64,000 bases of DNA, from assembly GCA_036417435.1 (NCBI GenBank), contig JAZAQT010000267.1, positions 62,001 through 126,000 of the forward strand, given 5' to 3'. The position numbers and the translations under genes are program-made. This stretch comes from Inia geoffrensis (lineage: Eukaryota > Chordata > Mammalia > Artiodactyla > Iniidae). Numbering within the stretch: position 1 is the stretch's first letter; the number at the start of each line of letters is the position of its first letter. Of this stretch, positions 34,100 through 47,083 are shown one piece after another. Under the pieces are notes generated by a model that saw only the letters and a list, made by a program, of their open reading frames with translations, made no database searches and had not been told where the DNA came from.

Positions 34100-36619
34100 G
34101 ATTAGGGCACGGGTGAGGGTAAGGCTTCGGGTGAGGGTCAGGGTTAGGATTCGGGTTAGGGTTAGGGTTAGGGAATGGAGAGGGATTAGGGTACAGGTTA
34201 GGGTACGACAATGCTTAAGGGTTAGCGTAAGTGTGAGGGCACGAGTTAGTGTTGGTGTACTGGTTAAGACAACGGCACCGATGAGGGTAAGGCCTCGGAA
34301 AAGGGTCACGTTCAGGGTTTCGCTTAGGGTTAGGGTTAAGGAATGGGGAGGGATTAGGGTACAGGATAGGGTACGACAATGCTTAAGGGTTAGCGTACGT
34401 TTGAGGGCATGAGTTAGTGTTTGTGTCCTGGTTAAGATTAGGGCATTAGTTAGGGTAGGGCATCGGAAGTGGGTCAGGTTTAGGGATGGGGTTAGGGTTA
34501 GGGTTAAGGAATGGGGAGGGATTAGGGTACAATTTAGGGTACGACAACGCTTAAGGTTTAGCGTACGTGTGAGGGCACGAGTTAGTGTTGGTGTCCTGGT
34601 TAAGATTAGGGCACGGGTGAGGGTAAGGCTTCGGGTGAGGGTCAGGGTTAGGATTCGGGTTAGGGTTAGGGTTAAGGAATGCAGAGGGATTAGGGTACAG
34701 CTTAGGGTACGACAGTGCTTAAGGGTTAGCGTTCGTGTGAGGCCAAGGGTTAGTGTTAGGGTCCTGGTTAAGATTAGGGCACGGGTGAGGGTAAGGCTTC
34801 AGGTGAGGGTCAGGGTTAGGATTCGGGTTAGGGTTAGGGTTAGGGAATGGGGAGGGATTAGGGTACAGTTTAGGGTACGACAACGATTAAGGGTTAGCGT
34901 ACGTGTGAGGGCACGAGTTAGTGTTGGTGTCCTGATTAAGATTAGGGCACGGGTGAGGGTAAGGTTTCGGGTGAGGGTCAGGGTTAGAATTCGGGTTAGG
35001 GTTAGGGTTAGGGAATGGAGAGATATTAGGGCACAGTTTAGGGTACCACAACGCTTAAGGTTTAGCGTACGTGTGAGGTCACTAGTTAGTGTTAGTGTAC
35101 TGCTTACGATTAGGGCACGGGTGAGGGTAAGGCCTCAGAAGAGGGTCACGTTAAGGGTTAGGGTTAGGGTTAGGGTTAGGGAATGGGGATTGATTAGGGT
35201 ACAGGTTAGGGTACGGCAATGGCTTAGGGTTGGCGTACGTTAGAGGGCATGGGTTAGTGTTGATGTACTGGTTAAAATTAGGACACGGGTGAGGGTAAAG
35301 TTTCGGGTGAGTGTCATGGTTAGGTTTCAGGTTAGGGTTAGGGTTAGGGAATGGAGAGGGATTAGGGTACAGGTTAGGGTACCGCTGCGGTTTAGTGTTA
35401 GCGTACGTTTGAGGGCACGAGTTAGTCTTGGTGTCCTGGTTAAGATTAGGGCACGGGTGAGGGTAAGGCTTCGGGTGAGGGTCAGGGTTAGGATTCGGGT
35501 TAGGGTTAGGGTTAGGGAATGGAGAGGGATTAGGGTACAGGTTAGTGTACGACAATGCTTAAGGGTTAGCGTAAATGTGAGGGCACAAGTTAGTGTTGGT
35601 GTACTGGTTAAGACAACGGCACCGATGAGGGTAAGGCCTCGGAAAAGGGTCACGTTCAGGGTTTAGCTTAGGGTTAGGTTTAAGGAATGGGGAGGGATTA
35701 GGGTACAGGATAGGGTACGACAATGCTTAAGGGTTAGCGTACGTTTGAGGGCATGAGTTAGTGTTTGTGTCCTGGTTAAGATTAGGGCATTGGTTACGGT
35801 AGGGCATCGGAAGTGGGTCAGGTTTAGGGATGGTGTTAGGGTTAGGGTTAAGGAAGGGGGAGGGATTAGGGTACACTTTAGGGTACGACAATGATTAAGG
35901 TTTAGCGTGCGTGTGAGGGCACGAGTTAGTGTTGGTGTCCTGGTTAAGATTAGGGCACGGGTGAGGGTAAGGCTTCGGGTGAGGGTCAGGGTTAGGATTC
36001 GGGTTAGGGTTAGGGTTAAGGAATGCAGAGGGATTAGGGTCCAGCTTAGGGTACGACAGTGCTTAAGGGTTAGCGTTCGTGTGAGGGCAAGGGTTAGTGT
36101 TAGTGTCCTGGTTAAGATTAGGTCACGGGTGAGGGTAAGGCTTCAGGTGAGGGTCAGGATTAGGATTCGGGTTAGGGTTAGGGTTAGGGAATGGGGAGGG
36201 ATTAGGGTACAGTTTAGGGTACGACAACGATTAAGGGTTAGCGTACGTGTGAGGGCACGAGTTAGTGTTGGTGTCCTGATTAAGATTAGGGCACGGGTGA
36301 GGTTAAGGTTTCGGGTGAGGGTCAGGGATAGAATTGGGGTTAGGGTTAGGGTTAGGGAATGGGGAGATATTAGGGCACAGTTTAGGGTACCACAACGCTT
36401 AAGGTTTAGCGTACGTGTGAGGTCACTAGTTAGTGTTAGTGTACTGCGTACGATTAGGGCACGGGTGAGGGTAAGACCTCGGAAGAGGGTCACGTTAAGG
36501 TTTAGGGTTAGTGTTAGGGTTAGGGAATGGGGATTGATTAGGGTACAGGTTAGGGTACGGCAATGGCTTAGGGTTGGCGTACGTTAGAGGGCATGGGTTA
36601 GTGTTGATGTGCTGGTTAA
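34100..36619 (+). repeat. One complete HOR and an A-G unit
   Basis: A 34100 to H 35276, then A 35444, B 35612, C 35780, D 35948, E 36116, F 36284, G 36452. C at 35780 has GGTGTTAGGG and GGAAGGGGGAGG. F at 36284 has lost its EcoRI word (GAATTGGGG). Confidence 0.87.
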
Positions 36620-37135
36620 AATTAGGACACGGGTGAATGTAAAGTTTCGGGTGAGTGTCATGGTTAGGTTTCAGGTTAGGGTTAGGGTTAGGGTTAGGGT
36701 TAGGGAATGGAGAGGGATTAGGGTACAGGTTAGGGTACGACAATGCTTAAGGGTTAGCGTAAGTGTGAGGGCACGAGTTAGTGTTGGTGTACTGGTTAAG
36801 ACAACGGCACCGATGAGGGTAAGGCCTCGGAAAAGGGTCACGTTCAGGGTTTCGCTTAGGGTTAGGGTTAGGTAATGGGGAGGGATTAGGGTACAGGATA
36901 GGGTACGACAATGCTTAAGGGTTAGCGTAAGTGTGAGGGCACGAGTTAGTGTTGGTGTACTGGTTAAGACAACGGCACCGATGAGGGTAAGGCCTCGGAT
37001 AAGGGTCACGTTCAGGGTTTCGCTTAGGGTTAGGGTTAGGGAATGGGGAGGGATTAGAGTACAGGATAGGGTACGACAATGCTTAAGGGTTAGCGTACGT
37101 TTGAGGGTATGAGTTAGTGTTTGTGTACTGGTTAA
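36620..37135 (+). repeat. H/A hybrid with two extra TTAGGG units, B/A hybrid, B
   Basis: 36620-36799 is 180 bp: H on the left, five perfect GGTTAG units at 36674-36703, and A on the right. 36800-36967 is B on the left with the A end (GCGTAAGTG, TACTGG), then a second B at 36968. The B/A-B arrangement adds one extra monomer in register. Confidence 0.86.
36674..36703 (+). repeat. Long perfect telomeric run (five GGTTAG units)
   Basis: Five uninterrupted GGTTAG units inside the H/A hybrid. Runs of five also lie in the long A monomers, for example 38366-38395 and near 40897 and 50005. Those near 43597 and 47641 have GGGCTA as the last unit. No run comparable to a real terminal telomere occurs in the window. 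Confidence 0.9.
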
Positions 37136-38311
37136 GATTAGGGCATTGGTTAGGGTAGGGCATCGGAAGTGGGTCAGGTTTAGGGATGGGGTTAGGGTTA
37201 GGGTTAAGGAATGGGGAGGGATTAGGGTACAATTTAGGGTACGACAATGCTTAAGGTTTAGCGTACGGGTGAGGGCAAGGGTTAGTGTTAGTGCCCTGGT
37301 TAAGATTAGGGCACGGGTGAGGGTAAGGCTTCAGGTGAGGGTCAGGGTTATGATTCGGGTTAGGGTTAGGGTTAGGGAATGGGGAGGGATTAGGGTACAG
37401 TTTAGGGTACGACAACGATTAAGGGTTAGCATACGTGTGAGGGCACAATTTAGTGTTGGTGTCCTGGTTAAGATTAGGGCACGGGTGAGGGTAAGGTTTC
37501 GGGTGAGGGTCAGGGATAGAATTCGGGTTAGGGTTAGGGTTAGGGAATGGGGATTGATTATTGTACAGGTTAGTGTACGGCAATGGCTTAGGGTAGGCGT
37601 ACGTTAGAGGGCATGGGTTAGTGTTCATGTACTGGTTAAAATTAGGACACGGGTGAGGGTAAAGTTTCGGGTGAGTGTCATGGTTAGGTTTCAGGTTAGG
37701 GTTAGGGTTAGGGAATGGAGAGGGATTAGGGTACAGGTTAGGGTACCGCTGCGGTTTAGTGTTAGCGTACGTTTGTGGGCACGAGTTAGTCTTGGTGTCC
37801 TGGTTAAGATTAGGGCTCGGGTGAGGGTAAGGCTTCGGGTGAGGGTCAGGGTTAGGATTCGGGTTGGGTTTAGGGTTAAGGAATGGGGAGGGATTAGGGT
37901 ACAGCTTAGGGTACGACAGTGCTTAAGGGTTAGCGTTCGTGTGAGGGCAAGGGTTAGTGTTAGTGTCCTGGTTAAGATTAGGGCACGGGTGTGGGTAAGG
38001 CTTCAGGTGAGGGTCAGGGTTAGGATTCGGGTTAGGGTTAGGGTTAGGGAATGGGGAGGGATTAGGGCACAGTTTAGGGTACCACAACGCTTAAGGTTTA
38101 GCGTACGTGTGAGGGCACAAGTTAGTGTTGGTGTCCTGGTTAAGATTAGGGCACGGGTGAGGGTAAAGTTTCGGGTGAGTGTCATGGTTAGGTTTCAGGT
38201 TAGTGTTAGGGTTAGGGAATGGAGAGGGATTAGGGTACAGGTTAGGGTACCGCTTTGGTTTACTGTTAGCGTACGTTTGAGCGCACGAGTTAATCTTGGT
38301 GTCCTGGTTAA
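37136..38311 (+). repeat. Highly rearranged stretch of hybrid monomers
   Basis: Seven monomers: C/D hybrid 37136, E 37304, F/G hybrid 37472, H 37640, A/D hybrid 37808, E/F hybrid 37976, and an H variant 38144 with GGTTTACTGTTAGCG and GAGTTAATCTTGG. Four of the seven are hybrids. All junctions keep the 168 bp spacing, so exchange took place between aligned positions of different monomer types. Confidence 0.82.
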
Positions 38312-39499
38312 GATTAGGGCACGGGTGAGGGTAAGGCTTCGGGTGAGGGTCAGGGTTAGGATTCGGGTTAGGGTTAGGGTTAGGGTTAGGGTTAGGGAAT
38401 GGAGAGGGATTAGGGTACAGGTTAGGGTACGACAATGCTTAAGGGTTAGCGTAAGTGTGAGGGCACGAGTTAGTGTTGGTGTACTGGTTAAGACAACGGC
38501 ACTGATGAGGGTAAGGCCTCGGAAAAGGGTCACGTTCAGGGTTTCGCTTATGGTTAGGGTTATGTAATGGGGACGGATTAGGGTACAGGATCGGGTACGA
38601 CAATGCTTAAGGGTTAGCGTAAGTGTGAGGGCACGAGTTAGTGATGGTGTACTGGTTAAGACAACGGCACCGATGAGGGTAAGGCCTCGGAAAAGGGTCA
38701 CGTTCAGGGTTTCGCTTAGGGTTAGGGTTAGGGAATGGGGAGGGATTAGAGTACAGGATAGGGTACGACAATGCTTAAGGGTTGGCGTACGTTTGAGGGC
38801 ATGAGTTAGTGTTTGTGTACTGGTTAAGATTACGGCATTGGTTAGGGTAGGGGATCGGAAGTGGGTCAGGTTTAGGGATGGGGTTAGGGTTAGGGTTAAG
38901 GAATGGGGAGGGATTAGGGTACAATTTAGGGTACGACAACGCTTAAGGTTTAGCGTACATGTGAGGGCACGAGTTAGTGTTGGTGTCCTGGTTAAGATTA
39001 GGGCACGGGTGAGGGTAAGGTTTCGGGTGAGGGTCAGGGATAGAATTCGGGTTAGGGTTAGGGTTAGGGAATGGGGAGATATTAGGGCACAGTTTAGGGT
39101 ACCACAACGCTTAAGTTTTAGCGTACGTGTGAGGTCACTAGTTAGTGTTAGTGTACTGCTTACGATTAGGGCACGGGTGAGGGTAAGGCCTCGGAAGAGG
39201 GTCACGTTAAGGGTTAGGGTTAGGGTTAGGGTTAGGGAATGGGGATTGATTAGGGTACAGGTTAGGGTACGGCAATGGCTTAGGGTTGGCGTACGTTAGA
39301 GGGCATGGGTTAGTGTTGATGTACTGGTTAAAATTAGGACACGGGTGAGGGTAAAGTTTCGGGTGAGTGTCATGGTTAGGTTTCGGGTTAGGGTTAGGGT
39401 TAGGGAATGGAGAGGGATTAGGGTACAGGTTAGGGTACAGCTGCGGTTTAGTGTTAGCGTACGTTTGAGGGCACGAGTTAGTCTTGGTGTCCTGGTTAA
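38312..39499 (+). repeat. A+12 variant, B/A, B, C, F, G, H
   Basis: A at 38312-38491 is 180 bp with five perfect GGTTAG units at 38366-38395. The B/A hybrid 38492 and B 38660 repeat the arrangement at 36800. C 38828 runs directly into F 38996 (D and E missing), then G 39164 and H 39332. Confidence 0.86.
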
Positions 39500-42400
39500 G
39501 ATTAGGGCACGGGTGAGGGTAAGGCTTCGGGTGAGGGTCAGGGTTAGGATTCGGGTTAGGGTTAGGGTTAGGGAATGGAGAGGGATTAGGGTACAGGTTA
39601 GGGTACGACAATGCTTAAGGGTTAGCGTAAGTGTGAGGGCACGAGTTAGTGTTGGTGTACTGGTTAAGACAACGGCACCGATGAGGGTAAGGCCTCGGAA
39701 AAGGGTCACGTTCAGGGTTTCGCTTAGGGTTAGGGTTAGGGAATGGGGAGGGATTAGGGTACAGGATAGGGTACGACAATGCTTGAGGGTTAGCGTACGT
39801 TTGAGGGCATGAGTTAGTGTTTGTGTACTGGTTAAGATTAGGGCATTGGTTAGGGTAGGGCATCGGAAGTGGGTCAGGTTTAGGGATGGGGTTAGGGTTA
39901 GCGTTAAGGAATGGGGAGGGATTAGGGTACAATTTAGGGTATGACAACGCTTAAGGTTTAACGTACGTTTGAGGGCACGGGTTAGTGTTGGTGTCCTGGT
40001 TAAGATTAGGGCACTGGTGAGGGTAAGGCTTCGGGTGAGGGTCAGGGTTAGGATTCAGGTTAGGGTTAGGGTTAAGGAATGCAGAAGGATTAGGGTACAG
40101 CTTAGGGTACGACAGTGCTTAAGGGTTAGCGTTCGTGTGAGGGCAAGGGTTAGTGTTAGTGTCCTGGTTAAGATTAGGGCACGGGTGAGGGTAAGGTTTC
40201 AGGTGAGAGTCAGGGTTAGGATTCGGGTTAGGGTTAGGGTTAGGGAATGGGGAGGGATTAGGGTACAGTTTAGGGTACGACAACGATTAAGGGTTAGCGT
40301 ACGTGTGAGGGCACAAGTTAGTGTTGGTGTCATGGTTAAGATTAGGGCACGGGTGAGGGTAAGGTTTCGGGTGAGTGTCAGGGATAGAATTCGGGTTAGG
40401 GTTAGGGTTAGGGAATGGGGAGATATTAGGGCACAGTTTAGGGTACCACAACGCTTAAGGTTTAGCGTACGTGTGAGGTCACTAGTTAGTGTTAGTGTAC
40501 TGCTTACGATTAGGGCACGGGTGAGTGTAAGGCCTCGGAAGAGGGTGACGTTAAGGGTTAGGGTTAGGGTTAGGTTTAGGGAATGGGGATTGATTAGGGT
40601 ACAGGTTAGGGTACGGCAATGGCTTAGGGTTGGCGTACGTTAGAGGGCATGGGTTAGTGTTGATGCACTGGTTAAAATTAGGACACGGGTGAGGGTAAAG
40701 TTTCGGGTGAGTGTCATGGTTAGGTTTCAGATTAGTGTTAGGGTTAGGGAATGGAGAGGGATTAGGGTACAGGTTAGGGTACCGCTGCGGTTTACTGTTA
40801 GCGTACGTTTGAGGGCACGAGTTAATCTTGGTGTCCTGGTAAAGATTAGGGCACGGGTGAAGGTAAGGCTTCGGGTGAGGGTCAGGGTTAGGATTCGGGT
40901 TAGGGTTAGGGTTAGGGTTAGGGTTAGGGAATGGAGAGGGATTAGGGTACAGGTTAGGGTACGACAATGCTTAAGGTTTAGCGTAAGTGTGAGGGCACGA
41001 GTTAGTGTTGGTGTACTGGTTAAGACAACGGCACCGATGAGGGTAAGGCCTCGGAAAAGGGTCACGTTCAGGGTTTCGCTTAGGGTTAGGGTTAGGGAAT
41101 GGGGAGGGATTAGGGTACAGGATAGGGTACGACAATGCTTAAGGGTTAGCGTACGTTTGAGGACATGAGTTAGTGTTTGTGTACTGGTTAAGATTAGGGC
41201 ATTGGTTAGGGTAGGGCATAGGAAGTGGGTCAGGTTTAGGGATGGGTTTAGGGCTAGGGTTAAGGAATGGGGAGGGATTAGGGTACAATTTAGGGTACGA
41301 CAATGCTTAAGGTTTAGAGTACGTGTGAGGGCACGAGTTAGTGTTGGTGTCCTGGTTAAGATTAGGGCACGGGTGTGGGTAAGGCTTCGGGTGAGGGTCA
41401 GGGTTAGGATTCGGGTTAGGGTTAGGGTTAAGGAATGCAGAGGGATTAGGGTACAGCTTAGGGTACGACAGTGCTTAAGGGTTAGCGTTCGTGTGAGGGC
41501 AAGGGTTAGTGTTAGTGTCCTGGTTAAGTTTAGGGCACGGGTGAGGGTAAGGCTTCAGGTGAGAGTCAGGGTTAGGATTCAGGTTAGGGTAAGGGTTAGG
41601 GAATGGGGAGGGATTAGGGTACAGTTTAGGGTACGACAACGATTAAGGGTTAGCGTACGTGTGAGGGCACAAGTTAGTGTTGGTGTCCTGGTTAAGATTA
41701 GGGCACGGGTGAGGGTAAGGTTTCGGGTTAGGGTCAGGGATAGAATTCGGGTTAGGGTTAGGGTTAGGGAATGGGGAGATATTAGGGCACAGTTTAGGGT
41801 ACCACAACGCTTAAGGTTTAGCGTACGTGTGAGGTCACTAGTTAGTGTTAGTGTACTGCTTACGATTAGGGCACGGGTGAGGGTAATGCCTCGGAAGAGG
41901 GTCACGTTAAGGGTTAGGGTTAGGGTTAGGGTTAGGGAATGGGGATTTATTAGGGTACAGGTTAGGGTACGGCAATGGCTTAGGGTTGGCGTTCGTTAGA
42001 GGGCATGGGTTAGTGTTGATGTACTGGTTAAAATTAGGACACGGGTGAGGGTAAAGTTTCGGGTGAGTGTAATGGTTAGGTTTCAGGTTAGGTTTAGGGT
42101 TAGGGAATGGAGAGGGAGTAGGGTACAGGTTAGGGGACCGCTGCGGTTTAGTGTTAGCGTACGTTTGAGGGCACAAGTTAGTCTTGGTGTCCTGGTTAAG
42201 ATCAGGGCACGCGTGAGTGTAAGGCTTCGGGTGAGGGTCAGGGTTAGGATTCGGGTTAGGGTTAGGGTTAGGGAATGGAGAGGGATTAGGGTACAGTTTA
42301 GGGTACGACAATGCTTAAGGGTTAGCGTAAGTGTGAGGGTACGAGTTAGTGTTGGTGTACTGGTTAAGACAACGGCACCGATGAGGGTAAGGCCTCGGAA

Positions 42401-43543
42401 AAGGGTCACGTTCAGGGTTTCGCTTAGGGTTAGGGTTAGGGAATGGGGAGGGATTAGGGTACACGATAGGGTACGACAATGCTTAAGGGTTAGCTTACGT
42501 TTGAGGGCATGAGTTAGTGTTTGTGTACTGGTTAAGATTAGGGCATTGGTTAGGGTAGGGCATCGGAAGTGGGTCAGGTTTAGGGATGGGGTTAGGGTTA
42601 GGGTTAAGGAATGGGGAGGGATTAGGGTACAATTTAGGGTACGACAACGCTTAAGGTTTAGCGTACGTGTGAGGGCACGTGTTAGTGTTGGTGTCCTGGT
42701 TAAGATTAGGGCACGGGTGAGGGTAAGGCTTCGGGTGAGGGTCAGGGTTAGGATTCGGGTTAGGGTTAGGGTTAAGGAATGCAGAGGGATTAGGGTACAG
42801 CTTAGGGTATGACAGTGCTTAAGGGTTAGCGTTTGTGTGAGGGCAAGGGTTAGTGTTAGTGTCCTGGTTAAGATTAGGGCACGGGTGAGGGTAAGGCTTC
42901 AGGTGAGAGCCAGGGTTAGGATTCGGGTTAGGGTTAGGGTTAGGGAATGGGGAGGGATTAGGGTACAGTTTAGGGTACGACAACGATTAAGGGTTAGCGT
43001 ACGTATGAGGGCAAAAGTTAGTGTTGGTGTCCTGGTTAAGATTAGGGCAGGGGTAAGGGTAAGGTTTCGGGTGAGGGTCAGGGATAGAATTCGGGTTAGG
43101 GTTAGGGTTAGGGAATGGGCAGATATTAGGGCACAGTTTAGGGTACCACAACGCTTAAGGTTTAGCGTACGTGTGAGGTCACTAGTTAGTGTTAGTGTAC
43201 TGCTTACGATTAGGGCACGGGTGAGGGTAAGGCCTCGGAAGAGGGTCACGTTAAGGGTTAGGGTTAGGGTTAGGGTTAGGGAATGGGGATTGTTTAGGGT
43301 ACAGGTTAGGGTACGGTAATGGCTTAGGGTTGGCGTACGTTAGAGGGCATGGGTTAGTGTTGATGTACTGGTTAAAATTAGGACACGGGTGAGGGTAAAG
43401 TTTCGGGTGAGTGTCATGGTTAGGTTTCAGGTTAGGGTTAGGGTTAGGGAATGGAGAGGGATTAGGGTACAGGTTAGGGTACCGCTGTGGTTTACTGTTA
43501 GCGTACGTTTGAGGGCACGAGTTAATCTTGGTGTCCTGGTAAA
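39500..43543 (+). repeat. Three A-H units, the middle one with the +12 A variant
   Basis: A at 39500, 40844 (180 bp) and 42200; H at 40676, 42032 and 43376. The H copies before the long A monomers (40676, 43376) carry TTTACTGTTAGCG and GAGTTAATCTTGG. H at 42032 does not. Confidence 0.88.
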
Positions 43544-44900
43544 GATTAGGGCACGGGTGAGGGTAAGGCTTCGGGTGAGGGTCAGGGTTAGGATTCGGGT
43601 TAGGGTTAGGGTTAGGGTTAGGGCTAGGGAATGGAGAGGGATTAGGGTACAGGTTAGGGTACGACAATGCTTAAGGTTTAGCGTAAGTGTGAGGGCACGA
43701 GTTAGTGTTGGTGTACTGGTTAAGACAACGGCACCGATGAGGGTAAGGCCTCGGAAAAGGGTCACGTTCAGGGTTTCGCTTAGGGTTAGGGTTAGGGAAT
43801 GGGGAGGGATTAGGGTACAGGATAGGGTACGACAATGCTTAAGGGTTAGCGTACGTTTGAGGGCATGAGTTAGTGTTTGTGTACTGGTTAAGATTAGGGC
43901 ATTGGTTAGGGTAGGGCATAGGAAGTGGGTCAGGTTTAGGGATGAGGTTAGGGTTAGGGTTAAGGAATGGGGAGGGATTAGGGTACAATTTAGGGTACGA
44001 CAACGCTTAAGGTTTAGCGTACGTGTGAGGGCACGAGTTAGTGTTGGTGTCCTGGTTAAGATTAGGGCACGGGTGAGGGTAAGGTTTCGGGTGAGGGTCA
44101 GGGATAGAATTCGGGTTAGGGTTAGGGTTAGGGAATGGGGAGATATTAGGGCACAGTTTAGGGTACCACAACGCTTAAGGTTTAGCGTACGTGTGAGGTC
44201 ACTAGTTAGTGTTAGTGTACTGCTTACGATTAGGGCACGGGTGAGGGTAAGGCCTCGGAAGAGGGTCACGTTAAGGGTTAGGGTTAGGGTTAGGGTTAGG
44301 GAATGGGGATTGATTAGGGTACAGGTTAGGGTACGGCAATGGCTTAGGGTTGGCGTACGTTAGAGGGCATGGGTTAGTGTTGATGTACTGGTTAAAATTA
44401 GGACACGGATGAGGGTAAAGTTTCGGGTGAGTGTCATGGTTAGGTTTCAGGTTAGGGTTAGGGTTAGGGAATGGAGAGGGATTAGGGTACAGGTTAGGGT
44501 ACCGCTGCGGTTTAGTGTTAGCGTACGTTTGAGGGCACGAGTTAGTCTTGGTGTCCTGGTTAAGATTAGGGCACGGGTGAGGGTAAGGCTTCGGGTGAGG
44601 GACAGGATTAGGATTCGGGTTAGGGTTAGGGTTAGGGAATGGAGAGGGATTAGGGTAAAGGTTAGGGTACGACAATGCTTAAGGGTTATTGTAAGTGTGA
44701 GGGCACGAGTTAGTATTGGTGTACTGTTTAAGACAACGACACCGATGAGGGTAAGGCCTCGGAAAAGGGTCACGTTCAAGGTTTCGCTTAGGGTTAGTGA
44801 TAGGGAATGGGGAGGGATTAGGGTACAGGATAGGGTACGACAATGCTTAAGGGTTAGCGTACGTTTGTGGGCATGAATTAGTGTTTGTGTACTGGTTAAG
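43208..44900 (+). repeat. Block repeated at 47252-48944 (offset 4044 bp)
   Basis: Shared markers are GGGGATTGTTTAGGG and GGTAATGGC in G, TTTACTGTTAGCG in H, the +12 A with GGGCTAGGG as its last telomeric unit, the C-to-F skip, GGTTATTGTAAG, and GACAACGACACC in B. More differences separate these copies than in the 5208 and 4703 bp duplications, so this one looks older. The offset is 24 monomers plus 12 bp. Confidence 0.8.
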
Positions 44901-47083
44901 ATTAGGGCATTGGTTAGGGTAGGGCATCGGAAGTGGGTCAGGTTTAGGGATGGGGTTAGGGTTAGGGTTAAGGAATGGGGAGGGATTAGGGTACAATTTA
45001 GGGTACGACAACGCTTAAGGTTTAGCGTACGTGTGAGGGCACGAGTTAGTGTTGGTGTCCTGGTTAAGATTAGGGCACGGGTGAGGGTAAGGCTTCGGGT
45101 GAGGGTCAGGGTTAGGATTCGGGTTAGGGTTAGGGTTAAGGAATGCAGAGGGATTAGGGTACAGCTTAGGGTACGACAGTGCTTAAGGGTTAGCGTTCGT
45201 GTGAGGGCAAGGGTTAGTGTTAGTGTCCTGGTTAAGATTAGGGCACGGGTGAGGGTAAGGCTTCAGGTGAGGGTCAGGGTTAGGATTCGGGTTAGGGTTA
45301 GGGTTAGGGAATGGGGAGGGATTAGGGTACAGTTTAGGGTACGACAACGATTAAGGGTTAGCGTACGTATGAGGGATCAAGTTAGTGTTGGTGTCCTGGT
45401 TAAGATTAGGGCACGGGTGAGGGTAAGGTTTCGGGTGAGGGTCAGGGATAGAATTCGGGTTAGGGTTAGGGTTAGGGAATGGGGAGATATTAGGGAACAG
45501 TTTAGGGTACCACAACGCTTAAGGTTTAGCATACGTGTGAGGTCACTAGTTAGTGTTAGTGTACTGCTTACGATTAGGGCACTGGTGAGGGTAAGGCCTC
45601 GGAAGAGGGTCACGTTAAGGGTTAGGGTTAGGGTTAGGGTTAGGGAATGGGGATTGATTAGGGTAAAGGTTAGGGTACGGCAATGGCTTAGGGTTGGCGT
45701 ACGTTAGAGGGCATGGGTTAGTGTTGATGTACTGGTTAAAATTAGGACACGGGTGAGGGTAAAGTTTCGGGTGAGTGTCATGGTTAGGTTTCAGGTTAGT
45801 GTTAGGGTTAGGGAATGGAGAGGGATTAGGGTACAGGTTAGGGTAATGCTGCGGTTTAGTGTTAGCGTACGTTTGAGGGCACGAGTTAGTCTTGGTGTCC
45901 TGGTTAAGATTAGGGCACGGGTGAGGGTAAGGCTTCGGGGGAGGGTCAGGTTTAGGATTCGGGTTAGGGTTAGGGTTAGGGAATGGAGAGGGATTAGGGT
46001 ACAGGTTAGGGTACGACAATGCTTAAGGGTTAGCGTAAGTGTGAGGGCACGAGTTAGTGTTGGTGTACTGGTTAAAACAACGGCACCGATGAGGGTAAGG
46101 CCTCGGAAAAGGGTCACGTTCAGGGTTTCGCTTAGGGTTAGGGTTAGGGAATGGGGAGGGATTAGGGTACAGGATAGGGTACGACAATGCTTAAGGGTTA
46201 GCGTAAGTGTGAGGACACGAGTTAGTGTTGGTGTACTGGTTAAGACAACGGCACCGATGAGGGTAAGGCCTCGGAAAAGGGTCACGTTCAGTGTTTCGCT
46301 TAGGGTTAGGGTTAGGGAATGGGGAGGGATTAGGGTACAGGATAGGGTACGACAATGCTTAAGGGTTAGCGTACGTTTGAGGGCATGAGTTGGTGTTTGT
46401 GTACTGGTTAAGATTAGGGCATTGGTTAGGGTAGGGCATCGGAAGTGGGTCAGGATTAGGGATGGGGTTAGGGTTAGGGTTAAGGAATGGGGAGGGATTA
46501 GGGTAGAGTTTAGGGTACGACAACGATTAAGGGTTAGTGTACGTGTGAGGGCACAAGTTAGTGTTGGTGTCCTGGTTAAGATTAGGGCACGGGTGAGGGT
46601 AAGGTTTCGGGTGAGGGTCAGGGATAGAATTCGGGTTAGGGTTAGGGTTAGGGAATGGGGAGATATTAGGGCACAGTTTAGGGTACCACAACGCTTAAGG
46701 TTTAGCGTACGTGTGAGGTCACTAGTAAGTGTTAGTGTACTGCTTACGATTAGGGCACGGGTGAGGGTAATGCCTCAGAAGAGGGTCACGTTAAGGGTTA
46801 GGGTTAGGGTTAGGGTTAGGGAATGGGGATTTATTAGGGTACAGGTTAGGGTACGGCAATGGCTTAGGGTTGGCGTACGTTAGAGGGCATGGGTTAGTGT
46901 TGATGTACTGGTTAAAATTAGGACACGGGTGAGGGTAAAGTTTTGGGTGAGTGTCATGGTTAGGTTTCAGGTTAGGGTTAGTGTTAGGGAATGGAGAGGG
47001 AGTAGGGTACAGGTTAGGGTACCGCTGCGGTTTAGTGTTAGCGTACGTTTGAGGGCACAAGTTAGTCTTGGTGTCCTGGTTAA
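43544..47083 (+). repeat. A+12-B-C-F-G-H unit, full HOR, and unit with duplicated B
   Basis: The first unit (43544-44563, 1020 bp) has a long A and lacks D and E. The second is A 44564 to H 45740. The third is A 45908, B/A hybrid 46076, B 46244, C/E hybrid 46412, F 46580, G 46748, H 46916. Confidence 0.86.

Noticed and set aside
33311..34309. Minus-strand open frames rich in Leu-Thr (332 codons here) or Pro-Asn
   Set aside because: These are the CTA-ACC and CCT-AAC readings of the complementary telomeric repeat, kept open for the same codon reason. No gene-like features accompany them.
36674..36703. Terminal telomere inside the window
   Set aside because: The longest perfect runs are five GGTTAG units, embedded in ordinary monomers on both sides.
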